DNA of 13,572 nucleotides from an uncultured Planctomycetia bacterium (lineage in GTDB: Bacteria > Planctomycetota > UBA1135 > GCA-002686595): contig CALKYE010000303.1 of the NCBI GenBank assembly GCA_938003765.1, positions 1-13,572 of the forward strand, in the 5' to 3' direction. The stretch's first letter is position 1. The number at the start of each line of letters is the position of its first letter. The notes beneath the pieces were generated by a model, which made no database searches, was not told the origin of the DNA, and was given only the letters and a program-made list of their open reading frames with translations. Made by a program: the position numbers and the translations under genes. Shown piece by piece: positions 5,910-13,194 of the stretch.

Positions 5910-7970
5910 ATGCTGCTGACGCTTCGACGCACCTGTGTTCCGGCGCTCTCCGCCATCCTGCTTCCGTTCGTCGCCGCGCCGCTCTCCGCGCAGGCGAGCG
6001 AGGTCCTCACGTCGCACAAGGTGGCCGAGCTGCGCGGCGTCACCGCGGCGGAGATCTCGCCCGACGGCGCGCGCGTCGCGTACACGTTGGCCGTGCCGCG
6101 CAAGCCCGGCGTCGACGACGACGGCGCCTCGTGGACCGAGCTGCACGTGTACGAGCGCGCGAGCGGCGCGACGCGTCCGTTCGTGACCGGCAAGGTCAAC
6201 GTCTCGTCCGTGGCGTGGACGGCGGACGGCGACTCGATCGCGTTCCTCTCCAAGCGCAACGACGACAAGAACACCTGCCTCTACACGATCCCGCTCGCCG
6301 GCGGCGAGGCGCGCCGCACGCTGGCGCACTCCGAGTCGATCTCGAGTTTCGAGCTGCACCGCGACGGCGCGCGCGTCGCGCTGGTGGGTCTCGAGCCCGT
6401 GCCCGAGGCGAAGAAGAAGGCGCAGGAGAAGGGCTTCCGACAGGAGGTCTACGAAGAGGACGTGCGCATGGCGCGCGTGTGGGTCGGAGCGCTCAACGAC
6501 GAGGCGAAGAAGCCGACGAAGCTCGAGCTGCCCGGCCACGTCTACAAGGCGCGCTGGAGTCCGGTCGACGACGCGCTCGCCGTTTCGATCGCGCCGACGC
6601 CGCTGGTCGACGACAGCTACATGCGCACGCGCATCCAGATCGTCGATCTGTCGGGCAAGGTGCTGGCCAAGATCGACAACCCGGGGAAGCTCGGCGACTT
6701 CGCCTGGAGCCCGGACGGCAAGCACATCGCGCTGATCTCCGCCGGCGACATCCACGATCCCACCGCAGGGCGCTTGATGCTCGCGCCGGCCACCGGCGGC
6801 GCGCCGGTCGAGCTGCGCCCCAACCTCGAGGGCGACGTGGTCGCGTTCAACTGGCAGAACGCTGACTCGCTGCTCACGGTGCACGCCTACGGCGTGTGGA
6901 CGGCCTTCGAGAAGCTCTCGCTCAACGGCGAAGCCAAGACGCTCGTCGCGAGCGGCGGTCCCGTGCTCGGCGCGTTCTCGCTCTCGAACGACGGCCTGAG
7001 CGCCGCCTTCGTCGGCAGCACGCCCACGCATCCCTCCGAGCTGTTCACCATGAGTCACGGCGACGCGGCGCCCAAGCGCTGCAGCGACTCGAATCCGTGG
7101 CTCGCGAACGTGCGCCTCGCGCCGCAGGAAGTGGTCAAGTTCAAGGCGCGCGACGGGCTCGAGATCGAAGGGCTGCTCGTGCGCCCGCTCGACGAGCGCA
7201 AGGGCCAGCGCTACCCGCTGATCCTCTACGTGCACGGCGGACCCGAGTCGCACCACTCGAACAACTGGCTCACGAACTACGGCGATCCGGCGCAGACCGC
7301 CGCCGCGCGCGGCTTCGCGGTGATGCACACCAACTACCGCGGCTCGACCGGCCGCGGCATGGCCTTCGCCAAGTCCAGTCAGGGCGACGCGGGCGGCAAG
7401 GAGTTCGACGATCTGATCGACGCCATCGACCACCTCGTGTCGATCGGCCTGGTCGACAAGGACAAGGTCGCGGTCACCGGCGGCAGCTACGGCGGCTACG
7501 CGACGGCGTGGCTGAGCACGCGCTACTCCGATCGCATCGCCGCGGGCGTGATGTTCGTCGGCATCAGCGACAAGATCTCGAAGGTCGGCACCACCGACAT
7601 CCCCGACGAGGAGTTCTACGTCCACGCGCGCAAGCGAGTGTGGGACGACTGGCAGCACACGCTCGAGCGCAGCCCGATCTACTACGCGGGCAACTGCAAG
7701 ACGCCGCTGCTGATCCTGCACGGCAAGGACGACCCGCGCGTGAACCCGGGCCAGTCCTACGAGATGTACCGGCACCTCAAGGTGCGCAAGCAAGCGCCCG
7801 TGCGCCTCGTGCTCTATCCCGGCGAGGGCCACGGCAATCGCAAGGCGGCTGCGCGCCTCGACTACAACCTGCGCATGCTGCAGTGGATCGAGCACTACGT
7901 GACCGGCCCCAAGGGCGAGCCGCCGCCGCTCGAACTGGACTACGCCGAACCCAAGTCGAGCGGCGCCTGA
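5910..7970 (+). CDS. Exported S9 family serine peptidase (acylaminoacyl-/dipeptidyl-peptidase type)
   Basis: 686 residues from the ATG at 5910. The N-terminus MLLTLRRTCV followed by a hydrophobic run and LSAQA is a good Sec signal peptide, cut near residue 27. A GTG at 5904 in the same frame is 6 nt from GAGGA (5893-5897) and may be the true start, adding two residues. Residues about 30-410 form a beta-propeller with PD40-like blades (ISPDGARVAY, WTADGDSIAF, HRDGARVAL, WSPDGKHIAL). The hydrolase domain has HGGP at 442-445, YRGSTGRG, nucleophile Ser526 in GGSYGGYA, Asp608 in HGKDDPRV and His641 in PGEGHG, a complete triad. It is clearly a different S9 subtype from the peptidase at 1986: the segment around the catalytic His is GEGHGNR rather than DENHWVL. 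It probably acts on peptides outside the cytoplasm and is likely cotranscribed with the DUF5655 gene 19 nt downstream. Confidence 0.94.
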   Translation: MLLTLRRTCVPALSAILLPFVAAPLSAQASEVLTSHKVAELRGVTAAEISPDGARVAYTLAVPRKPGVDDDGASWTELHVYERASGATRPFVTGKVNVSSVAWTADGDSIAFLSKRNDDKNTCLYTIPLAGGEARRTLAHSESISSFELHRDGARVALVGLEPVPEAKKKAQEKGFRQEVYEEDVRMARVWVGALNDEAKKPTKLELPGHVYKARWSPVDDALAVSIAPTPLVDDSYMRTRIQIVDLSGKVLAKIDNPGKLGDFAWSPDGKHIALISAGDIHDPTAGRLMLAPATGGAPVELRPNLEGDVVAFNWQNADSLLTVHAYGVWTAFEKLSLNGEAKTLVASGGPVLGAFSLSNDGLSAAFVGSTPTHPSELFTMSHGDAAPKRCSDSNPWLANVRLAPQEVVKFKARDGLEIEGLLVRPLDERKGQRYPLILYVHGGPESHHSNNWLTNYGDPAQTAAARGFAVMHTNYRGSTGRGMAFAKSSQGDAGGKEFDDLIDAIDHLVSIGLVDKDKVAVTGGSYGGYATAWLSTRYSDRIAAGVMFVGISDKISKVGTTDIPDEEFYVHARKRVWDDWQHTLERSPIYYAGNCKTPLLILHGKDDPRVNPGQSYEMYRHLKVRKQAPVRLVLYPGEGHGNRKAAARLDYNLRMLQWIEHYVTGPKGEPPPLELDYAEPKSSGA

Positions 7971-7975
7971 GCCGC

Positions 7976-7982
7976 GAGGAGG
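7976..7982 (+). promoter_or_regulatory. Strong Shine-Dalgarno of the DUF4287-DUF5655 gene
   Basis: GAGGAGG at 7976-7982 lies 7 nt before the ATG at 7990, the best ribosome binding site in the window. It fixes that start and sits entirely within the 19-nt gap after the peptidase stop, which supports cotranscription. Most other genes here have weak or no such motif. Confidence 0.75.
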
Positions 7983-7989
7983 CGCTCTC

Positions 7990-8553
7990 ATGGCGTCCAT
8001 GGACGGCGCGCTCGCGAGCATGATCGCGAACCTCGAGGCGAAGACTGGCCGTTCGCTCGAGGCGTGGGTCGCGCTCGCGGCCGCGCAGGAGCTCGCCAAG
8101 CACGGCGAGATCGTGAAGTGGCTCAAGAGCGAGCACGCGTTGGGCCACGGCTACGCCAATCTGATCGCGGCGAAGGCGCTGGAAGCCGCGGCGGGCGGCG
8201 CGGCGGCGGGTGATGACCTCGTCGCCGCGCAGTACTCGGGCGCGAAGGCCCCGTTGCGCGCGTGGTACGAGCAACTCGTCGCGCGCGTCCGCGCGTTCGG
8301 CGACGACGTCGAGATCGCGCCCAAGAAGGGCTACGTCAGCCTGCGTCGCTCGAAGCAGTTCGCGCTGCTCCAACCTTCGACCGCCGAGCGTCTCGACGTC
8401 GGTCTCCAGCTCAAAGGCCTGCCCGCGCAGGGCCGGCTCGAGGCCTCGGGCTCGTTCAACTCGATGGTCAGCCACCGAGTGCGCGTCACGGACGCCGCGC
8501 AGCTCGATGAGCAACTGGTCGAGTGGTTGCGCGAGGCGTACTCGCGCGCCTGA
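7990..8553 (+). CDS. DUF4287 and DUF5655 domain protein
   Basis: 187 residues, probably cytoplasmic: no signal peptide or membrane segment. Residues about 4-60 (MDGALASMIANLEAKTGRSL onward, through WLKSEHALGHGYANLIA) match the short helical DUF4287 domain. Residues about 80-185 match DUF5655 (APLRAWYEQLVARVRAFGDD, then YVSLRRSKQFALLQPSTAERLD, then HRVRVTDAAQLDEQLVEWL). This two-domain pairing is common in bacteria, and its biochemical function is not established. DUF5655 is also found in proteins linked to nucleic acids, so that is one possibility (inference). The gene follows the S9 peptidase closely and converges on the secreted propeller gene, with only 9 nt between the two stop codons. 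Confidence 0.88.
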   Translation: MASMDGALASMIANLEAKTGRSLEAWVALAAAQELAKHGEIVKWLKSEHALGHGYANLIAAKALEAAAGGAAAGDDLVAAQYSGAKAPLRAWYEQLVARVRAFGDDVEIAPKKGYVSLRRSKQFALLQPSTAERLDVGLQLKGLPAQGRLEASGSFNSMVSHRVRVTDAAQLDEQLVEWLREAYSRA

Positions 8554-8567
8554 GCGCCCCTCTCAGG
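8549..8567. terminator. Possible bidirectional terminator between convergent genes
   Basis: CCTGAG (8549-8554) and CTCAGG (8562-8567) are perfectly complementary around a 7-nt loop. The left arm contains the TGA stop of the plus-strand gene (8551-8553) and the right arm contains the stop of the minus-strand gene (TCA at 8563-8565). A stem here could end transcription in both directions, but it is short and has no U-run. Confidence 0.3.
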
Positions 8568-9855
8568 GCTGAACGAAGAACTCGAGTCCGTTCGAGAGGT
8601 TGGTCGCGCGCGGCGCCGGGGGATCGCGGAACCAGCACTGCGTGTTGATCATCATCCCGAACGAGTACGGCTGGCCCACGGCCCCGGGGTTGGCGGCCGC
8701 GAAAGCGTTCCAGTCGAAGCTCGCGAGGCCGTTGCAGCTCCCGATCGTGCCGCCGGTCGTCAGCGTCGGAGTCCGCTGGATCGGCGCTCGCACGCAGAAG
8801 TAGCTGCTGCTGCCCGCCGCCCACGGCAGCGCTTGGCGACCCATCACGCCGTAGAAGAACGTCGCCGAGCGCTGCGCGTCGATCGGCAAGGCGCTGATCA
8901 CGAACCCGCTCGAGGCGGTCGCGCTGGGCGTGCCCGAGTGCGAGAGCTGCGGCTGGCAGCCTTGGCTCGAAACGCCGGCCGTGCAGTAGTTCACCGGCGG
9001 CCCCGGCGGCCGGTACGGGTTGACGTAGTAGGGCGAGATCCCGACCACGATGTTGGTGATGTTCGCGGTCGCGGGGTCGTAGACGTGCACGCCGCTCGAG
9101 GAGGTGTAGAGCAGCCGGCCGTCGTCCATGCGCGCCACGCCGCGGGCCGCGCCGCTGATCGAGTAGTACGCCGTCTGCGCGCCGTTCGAGTCGTACGTGT
9201 ACAGGCCGACCGGCGCCGACTGACCCGCGGAGAGCACCTCGCCGTTGGGCCCCAGCGAGATCTGGCTCGGGAAGTCGATGCCCGTGGCGCCGTCGGAGTT
9301 GTGGAACACACCCAGGAACGTCCCCGTCAGGCTGTAGCGCTCCAGGTCGTCCAGCGCAGTGTTGGAGACGAGCAGCTCGCCGTTGCGCGCCGTGACGTCG
9401 AACAGGTCGCCCGTGACGAAGCTCGCGACCTGCGCGCCGCTCAAGTCGTAGACGAGGATGCGCTTGCCCGGCGCTCCGTTGCCCGTGCCGTTGTTGACGA
9501 CGTAGATCTTCCCGTTCTCGAAGGCGATGCCTCGGACGTTGTCGAGGCCCGTGTTGATGGTGCTGATCCAGTTCCCGAAGATGTCGAAGCGCACCACCTG
9601 ATCGCTGACCTGGTCGGCGACCCAGATCTCGCCGTTGACCTGCAGCGCCTCGATCGGGAGCTGGAAGTTGTAGGAACCGGTCGTGTCCGGCGGGATGAAC
9701 TGCGGATCGACCACCGTGGCCGTGGCGGGGTCGACCAGCATCACCGTCGCGTTGGTGGTGTCGGTCACCATGTAGAGCTGCTGCTGGCCTGCCGCCGGGA
9801 CGGCGAGGGCGGCCAAAGCGGCCAGTCCGAGGTGCGGAGTGCTCATGCGGGGCAT
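8563..9855 (-). CDS. Secreted beta-propeller protein with planctomycete-type Cys-rich C-terminal domain
   Basis: 430 residues from the ATG at 9855; an ATG at 9846 is an alternative, and an upstream ATG at 9906 would bury the signal peptide. The N-terminus MPRMSTPHLGLAALAALAVP ending in AAG is a Sec signal. Residues about 27-285 carry repeated short motifs of an NHL/SMP-30-like propeller: GEIWVADQVSDQVVRFD, NVRGIAFENGKIYVVNNG, GELLVSNTALDDLERY, ISLGPNGEVLSAG, GVARMDDGRLLYTSS and VHVYDPATANITNIVVG. Such propellers often bind ligands or partner proteins, and no catalytic residues are evident. Residues 290-430 align gap-free to the C-terminus of the protein at 542-1579, sharing YCT, GC, the FCV/LCV site, CNG and QxWFRDPP. 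The domain contributes an extra Cys (CWF). The gene stands alone on its strand, converges with the DUF5655 gene and diverges from the permease gene. Confidence 0.87.
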   Translation of the reverse strand: MPRMSTPHLGLAALAALAVPAAGQQQLYMVTDTTNATVMLVDPATATVVDPQFIPPDTTGSYNFQLPIEALQVNGEIWVADQVSDQVVRFDIFGNWISTINTGLDNVRGIAFENGKIYVVNNGTGNGAPGKRILVYDLSGAQVASFVTGDLFDVTARNGELLVSNTALDDLERYSLTGTFLGVFHNSDGATGIDFPSQISLGPNGEVLSAGQSAPVGLYTYDSNGAQTAYYSISGAARGVARMDDGRLLYTSSSGVHVYDPATANITNIVVGISPYYVNPYRPPGPPVNYCTAGVSSQGCQPQLSHSGTPSATASSGFVISALPIDAQRSATFFYGVMGRQALPWAAGSSSYFCVRAPIQRTPTLTTGGTIGSCNGLASFDWNAFAAANPGAVGQPYSFGMMINTQCWFRDPPAPRATNLSNGLEFFVQP

Positions 9856-9928
9856 GGACGTGATTAGGAGTGGGGCGCCAGAGCGGTCGAGCCGCGGGGC
9901 CGACATGGGGGGCTGGGCGCGGGTGCGG

Positions 9929-9952
9929 AGCGCGGACCTGCCTGTCCGCGCT
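9929..9952. promoter_or_regulatory. Inverted repeat at the presumed transcription start of the secreted propeller gene
   Basis: AGCGCGGAC (9929-9937) and GTCCGCGCT (9944-9952) form a perfect 9-bp inverted repeat with a 6-bp spacer. It begins about 8 nt downstream of the candidate -10 at 9960-9965 on the minus strand, so it would cover the transcription start. Two readings are possible: an operator with two half-sites for a dimeric repressor, or a hairpin at the 5' end of the mRNA that protects it from decay. Such a perfect repeat in this 233-bp gap is unlikely, though not impossible, by chance. Confidence 0.4.
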
Positions 9953-9959
9953 AAGAATT

Positions 9960-9987
9960 CGTATACCCAAGACTAGCCCAAGGTCAC
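9960..9987 (-). promoter_or_regulatory. Candidate sigma-70-type promoter for the secreted propeller gene
   Basis: On the minus strand GTGACC (9982-9987) and TATACG (9960-9965) are 16 nt apart and match 4 of 6 bases each of the TTGACA and TATAAT consensus. This is the most AT-rich spot in the divergent gap. The resulting 5' leader would be about 100 nt. The call rests on consensus alone. Confidence 0.35.
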
Positions 9988-10088
9988 GGCGACAGGGGGC
10001 GCCATCGCTCGCCTGGGCGCGAGCGCGGCCCGCCGCCGTCGTCGCGCCGCTGGCGCCGACCCGGTCGGATCGGGCATAACGCTGCTCG

Positions 10089-10973
10089 ATGCCGACCGGC
10101 CCCCGCGCTCCGAAGTTTCCGCCGGGGCTGGCCTTGCTGCTCGCGATTGCGGCCGTTTCGACCGGCGCCGTGTTCGTGCGCCTTGCCGCGGCCCCGCCGC
10201 TGGTGGTGGCCTTCTGGCGCTGCGCGCTCGCGACAGCGCTGCTGTTCGCGCTGGTCGGCCGACAGTGCCGCGCCGAGTGGGCCACGCTCTCGCGTTCGCA
10301 GGCGCGGCTGGTGATCGCCACGGGACTCGCGCTCGCGTTGCACTTCGCCACCTGGATCTCGTCGCTCTCGTACACCTCGGTGGCGTCGAGCATCGTGCTC
10401 GTGAACACCACGCCCCTGTGGGTCGCGCTGGCCTCGCCATTCGTGACGGCGGATCGAGTGCGCCCGCTGACGTGGATCGCGCTCGTCGTCTCGCTGGTCG
10501 GCTGCGTGGTGATCGGAGCGGGCGACTTCGAACTCAGCGGCCGCGCGCTCTTGGGCGATGCACTCGCCTTGGCGGGAGCGCTGCTCTCGGCGGTCTACAT
10601 GCTCGCTGGCCGCCGTCTGCGGCAACACCTCACCCTCGGACCCTACGTGATCGCCTGCTACGGCGCGGCGGCGATCTTCCTGTTGCTGTTCACGCTCGTC
10701 GCGGGGCAGAACGTCGTCGACGTCAGCGCGCCGACCTTCGGCTGGCTGCTGTGCCTCGCGCTCGTGCCGCAGGTGATCGGCCACTCCAGCTACAACTACG
10801 CGCTGGGGTACGTGAGCGCCGCGCTGACCAGCATCGCCACGCTGGGGGAGTCGGTCGGCGCCACGCTGCTCGCCTGGTGGTTCCTGGGCGAGCGCCCGCC
10901 CGACCAGACGTTGCTGGGCGGCGTAGCGGTGATCGTCGGCATGCTGATCGCGATGCGCAGCGAGCGCACGTAG
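10089..10973 (+). CDS. EamA domain DMT-superfamily permease
   Basis: 294 residues, the usual length, with about ten hydrophobic segments in two homologous EamA halves (about 15-143 and 154-288). It would sit in the inner membrane and move a small metabolite, amino acid or similar compound; the substrate cannot be predicted. First-half hallmarks are AAPPLVVAFWRCALATALLF (35-54) and LSYTSVASSIVLVNTTPLWV (93-112). The second half has ALVPQVIGHSSYNYALGYVS (224-243), then LTSIATLGESVGATLLAWWF and LGERP (266-270), the typical last-pair signature of these carriers. No Shine-Dalgarno is visible at the ATG. It is divergent from the secreted propeller gene and 53 nt upstream of the HEAT-VWA gene, so it could be the first gene of a three-gene unit. 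Confidence 0.92.
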   Translation: MPTGPRAPKFPPGLALLLAIAAVSTGAVFVRLAAAPPLVVAFWRCALATALLFALVGRQCRAEWATLSRSQARLVIATGLALALHFATWISSLSYTSVASSIVLVNTTPLWVALASPFVTADRVRPLTWIALVVSLVGCVVIGAGDFELSGRALLGDALALAGALLSAVYMLAGRRLRQHLTLGPYVIACYGAAAIFLLLFTLVAGQNVVDVSAPTFGWLLCLALVPQVIGHSSYNYALGYVSAALTSIATLGESVGATLLAWWFLGERPPDQTLLGGVAVIVGMLIAMRSERT

Positions 10974-11026
10974 CGATTTCTCGCGAGTTTCGGCGACCGC
11001 GGGCGGCGCGCTGCGGTCTGTGCGGC

Positions 11027-12616
11027 GTGAGACGAGCGTGGGTGCTGGCGGCGGGGGCGTTGGCGTGCGGCGCCGCGAGTGTTTGGGGCGCGCCGCCAGG
11101 TTCGGGGCCGGTTCGCCCGTGCGCGAGCCCGCAGCGCGGCGGCAAGTCCGCGGCGCCGGATCCAGCCACGCTGGACGAGCTCTCCAAGCAACTGCGCGAG
11201 AGCGAGCCCGCGCGGCGGCGCTCTGCGGTGCGCGGTCTGGTGCGCCTCGGCCGGCCCGACGCGTGGCGGCTCGTGATGGAGGCGTTGGAGGACGCCGACT
11301 CGGGTGTCGCCGATGAAGCGCAGCTCTCGCTCGCGTCGCTGATGGACCCCAAGCTCCGCAAGGAGCTGCTCGGGCGCGGCGGACTCGGCTCGAAGGACGA
11401 ACTCGTCGCGCATCGCGTCGCGGAGTTGCTCGGCCGCTCGAAGCAAGCGCTCGTCGGGGATGAGCTCGCGCGCCTGGTGGGGGAGCACCGCGGCGCGCTC
11501 GCGCGGCCCTTGTGCTGGTCCGTCGAGCGGCTCGCGCAGAGCGGCCGCATCGCCGGCGCGACGGAGCGACTGGGCGCGACGCTGCTGCGCGCCGCCGGCT
11601 CGACGTCGGATCGGGACGCGGCGTGCGCGGCGTTGGTGGCGCTCGCACAACTCAAAGAACCTCACGCCGAGCGCATGGCGCTCGAGGCGTTGCGCGCGAC
11701 GTGGTCCGAGCGGCGCGTCGCGGGACTGATCGCGCTCGAGCGCGTGGGCTCGAGTCACGCGCTGGCCTCCGCGATCAAGCTGGCGGCCGACGAAGACCCG
11801 CGCGTGCGCCTCGCCGCGCTCGACACGCTCGACGTGCTCGGCTCGCGCGCGTCGATGACTGCGCTGGTGGCGCGCCTGGGGCTCGAGCAGCGCGTGCGGC
11901 TGCGCTGGCGCATCGTCGATCTGCTGCAGAACGCGTCCGGGCTCAAACACCGCCTCGATCCGCGGCCGTGGAAGTTGTGGATCGAGACGATCCCTGCGGA
12001 CGGTGTCCTGCGGAGGCCCGCGCCGAACAAGGGCGCCGGCGATCCCAACGTGTCGCGCACGGCCTTCACCGGCCTGCCGCTGATCTCCGACCGGGTCTGC
12101 TACCTGTTCGACTTCTCGGGCTCCATGTGGACGCCGCTCGCCGACGGCCGCATCCCCAAGGACATCGTCAGCGAGAAGCTGCGCGCGGCGCTCGAGGGCC
12201 TGTCGCCGGAGACGGAGTTCAACCTGATCCCGTTCACCAACGAGCCCATCCCGTGGAGCGAGGGGGCCCAACCCGCCACTCCCAAGAACCTGCGCGCTGC
12301 GTTGGAGTTCTTCCTGGCCTGCCGCGAGCGCGGACGAGGCAACTTCCTCGACGCGGCGCTGCTCGCGGCCCGTGATCCACGCATCGACACGATCTGCGTG
12401 CTCACCGACGGCGTGCCGACCGGCGGCTCGCACAGTGACATGGACCTGATCACGCCGATCCTCGTCGAGCACACGCGCTTCCGGCGCGTGGTGGTGGACT
12501 CGATCCTCGTCGACGCGCCGCCCGGCGCAGCGCGACGGTGGGGCGAACTCTCCCGCCTGACCGGCGGGCGCTCGATCGAGGTCGAGTTGAAGCCCGCTGC
12601 CGAGGGCGCGAAGTGA
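11027..12616 (+). CDS. Exported HEAT-repeat and von Willebrand factor A domain protein
   Basis: 529 residues from a GTG at 11027. The frame is open much further upstream, but only through the permease gene. This start gives a signal-like N-terminus: RRAWVLAAGALACGAASVWG. A Cys at position 14 is preceded by ALA, which is not a canonical lipobox, so a lipoprotein is possible but doubtful. Residues about 50-320 are helical HEAT-like repeats (for example ARRRSAVRGLVRLGRPDAW, VRLAALDTLDVLGSRASMTA). The VWA domain starts near 357 (CYLFDFSGSMW) with the metal-site motif D362-x-S364-x-S366, and LTDG holds Asp461. The Thr that usually completes the metal site is Gly438 in GRGNFLDAA, so metal binding may be altered. 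The domain pair suggests a periplasmic or surface scaffold for protein-protein contact. Its stop overlaps the probable start of the next gene, implying translational coupling. Confidence 0.85.
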   Translation: MRRAWVLAAGALACGAASVWGAPPGSGPVRPCASPQRGGKSAAPDPATLDELSKQLRESEPARRRSAVRGLVRLGRPDAWRLVMEALEDADSGVADEAQLSLASLMDPKLRKELLGRGGLGSKDELVAHRVAELLGRSKQALVGDELARLVGEHRGALARPLCWSVERLAQSGRIAGATERLGATLLRAAGSTSDRDAACAALVALAQLKEPHAERMALEALRATWSERRVAGLIALERVGSSHALASAIKLAADEDPRVRLAALDTLDVLGSRASMTALVARLGLEQRVRLRWRIVDLLQNASGLKHRLDPRPWKLWIETIPADGVLRRPAPNKGAGDPNVSRTAFTGLPLISDRVCYLFDFSGSMWTPLADGRIPKDIVSEKLRAALEGLSPETEFNLIPFTNEPIPWSEGAQPATPKNLRAALEFFLACRERGRGNFLDAALLAARDPRIDTICVLTDGVPTGGSHSDMDLITPILVEHTRFRRVVVDSILVDAPPGAARRWGELSRLTGGRSIEVELKPAAEGAK

Positions 12617-13192
12617 GCTCACGCTTTGGCTCCTGCTGCGGCGACGAGAGCGAACTCGAGCCCACGCCGGGGCGCTCGCGCTACTCCCGCCCGCGGGGCG
12701 CAGCAGCGCGCACCGCTCGAGTCCGTGTGGTCGAACATCGAGCGCGTCCGCGCCTTCCGCGAGGAGGAGCACCACTTCGCGTTCAGTCACCTGATCGGTT
12801 TCCCACGGCCGGTGGAGGCCACGCTCAGCCACGAAGGCGTGGGCGGTGTCCGCCACGCGACGTTCGAGGGCGGCGTGCTGTTCATCGAGACCATCACGCA
12901 CTGGGAGGTGAACAAGCGCCTCACCTTCTCGATCCACGCGGACTCCACCACGATCCCGCCCACGACGCTGGACGAGCATGTGACGGTCGGCGGCCCGTTC
13001 TTCGATGTGCTCGAGGGCGAGTACGAGCTCCATCCGCTACCCGACGGCTCGGTGCGTCTCGAACTGCGCTCGCGTCACCGCGTTTCGACGCACTTCAACG
13101 CCTACGCGACGCTGTGGACGGACTGGATCATGTCCGACGTCCAGAGCTACATCCTCGAGATCGTGCGCCGCCGTTGCGAAGCCGCGAGCTGA
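12613..13192 (+). CDS. SRPBCC-like (helix-grip) protein, probable frameshift near the 5' end
   Basis: The conserved part begins at SVWSNIERV (nt 12722 onward) and runs to the stop at 13190-13192. Segments such as LIGFPRPVEATLSHEGVGG, GGVLFIETITHWEV, TLDEHVTVGGPFFDVLEGEY and RHRVSTHFNAYATLWTDWIM, with a final helix YILEIVRRR, suggest a START/polyketide-cyclase-like cavity fold that binds a lipid or other hydrophobic ligand. The family assignment is moderate. In its own frame the earliest start is a weak TTG at 12626, and a GTG lies at 12725. A better start is the GTG at 12613, which overlaps the preceding TGA as GTGA and opens a frame beginning SSRFGSCCGDESELEPTPGR. That frame has 26 of 29 codons ending in G or C, against 17 of 25 for the other. 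The two join if one base is removed from the GGGG at 12695-12698, giving 192 residues. This may be a sequencing error or a real frameshift. Confidence 0.7.
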
Positions 13193-13194
13193 GC

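Noticed and set aside
5877..8126. A 749-codon open frame on the minus strand opposite the second S9 peptidase
   Set aside because: Low-complexity, Arg- and Ala-rich, no recognisable domain; antisense shadow of a confident gene.
8486..10411. A 641-codon minus-strand frame overlapping the secreted propeller gene
   Set aside because: The propeller and Cys-rich domains are in another frame; this one is Arg/His-rich with no domain.
10265..11026. Upstream extension of the HEAT-VWA reading frame
   Set aside because: It overlaps the EamA permease in another frame; the GTG at 11027 gives a signal-like N-terminus, so the extension is a shadow.
10796..13033. A 745-codon open frame on the minus strand opposite the HEAT-VWA gene
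   Set aside because: No natural-looking motifs, and it spans several confident plus-strand genes.
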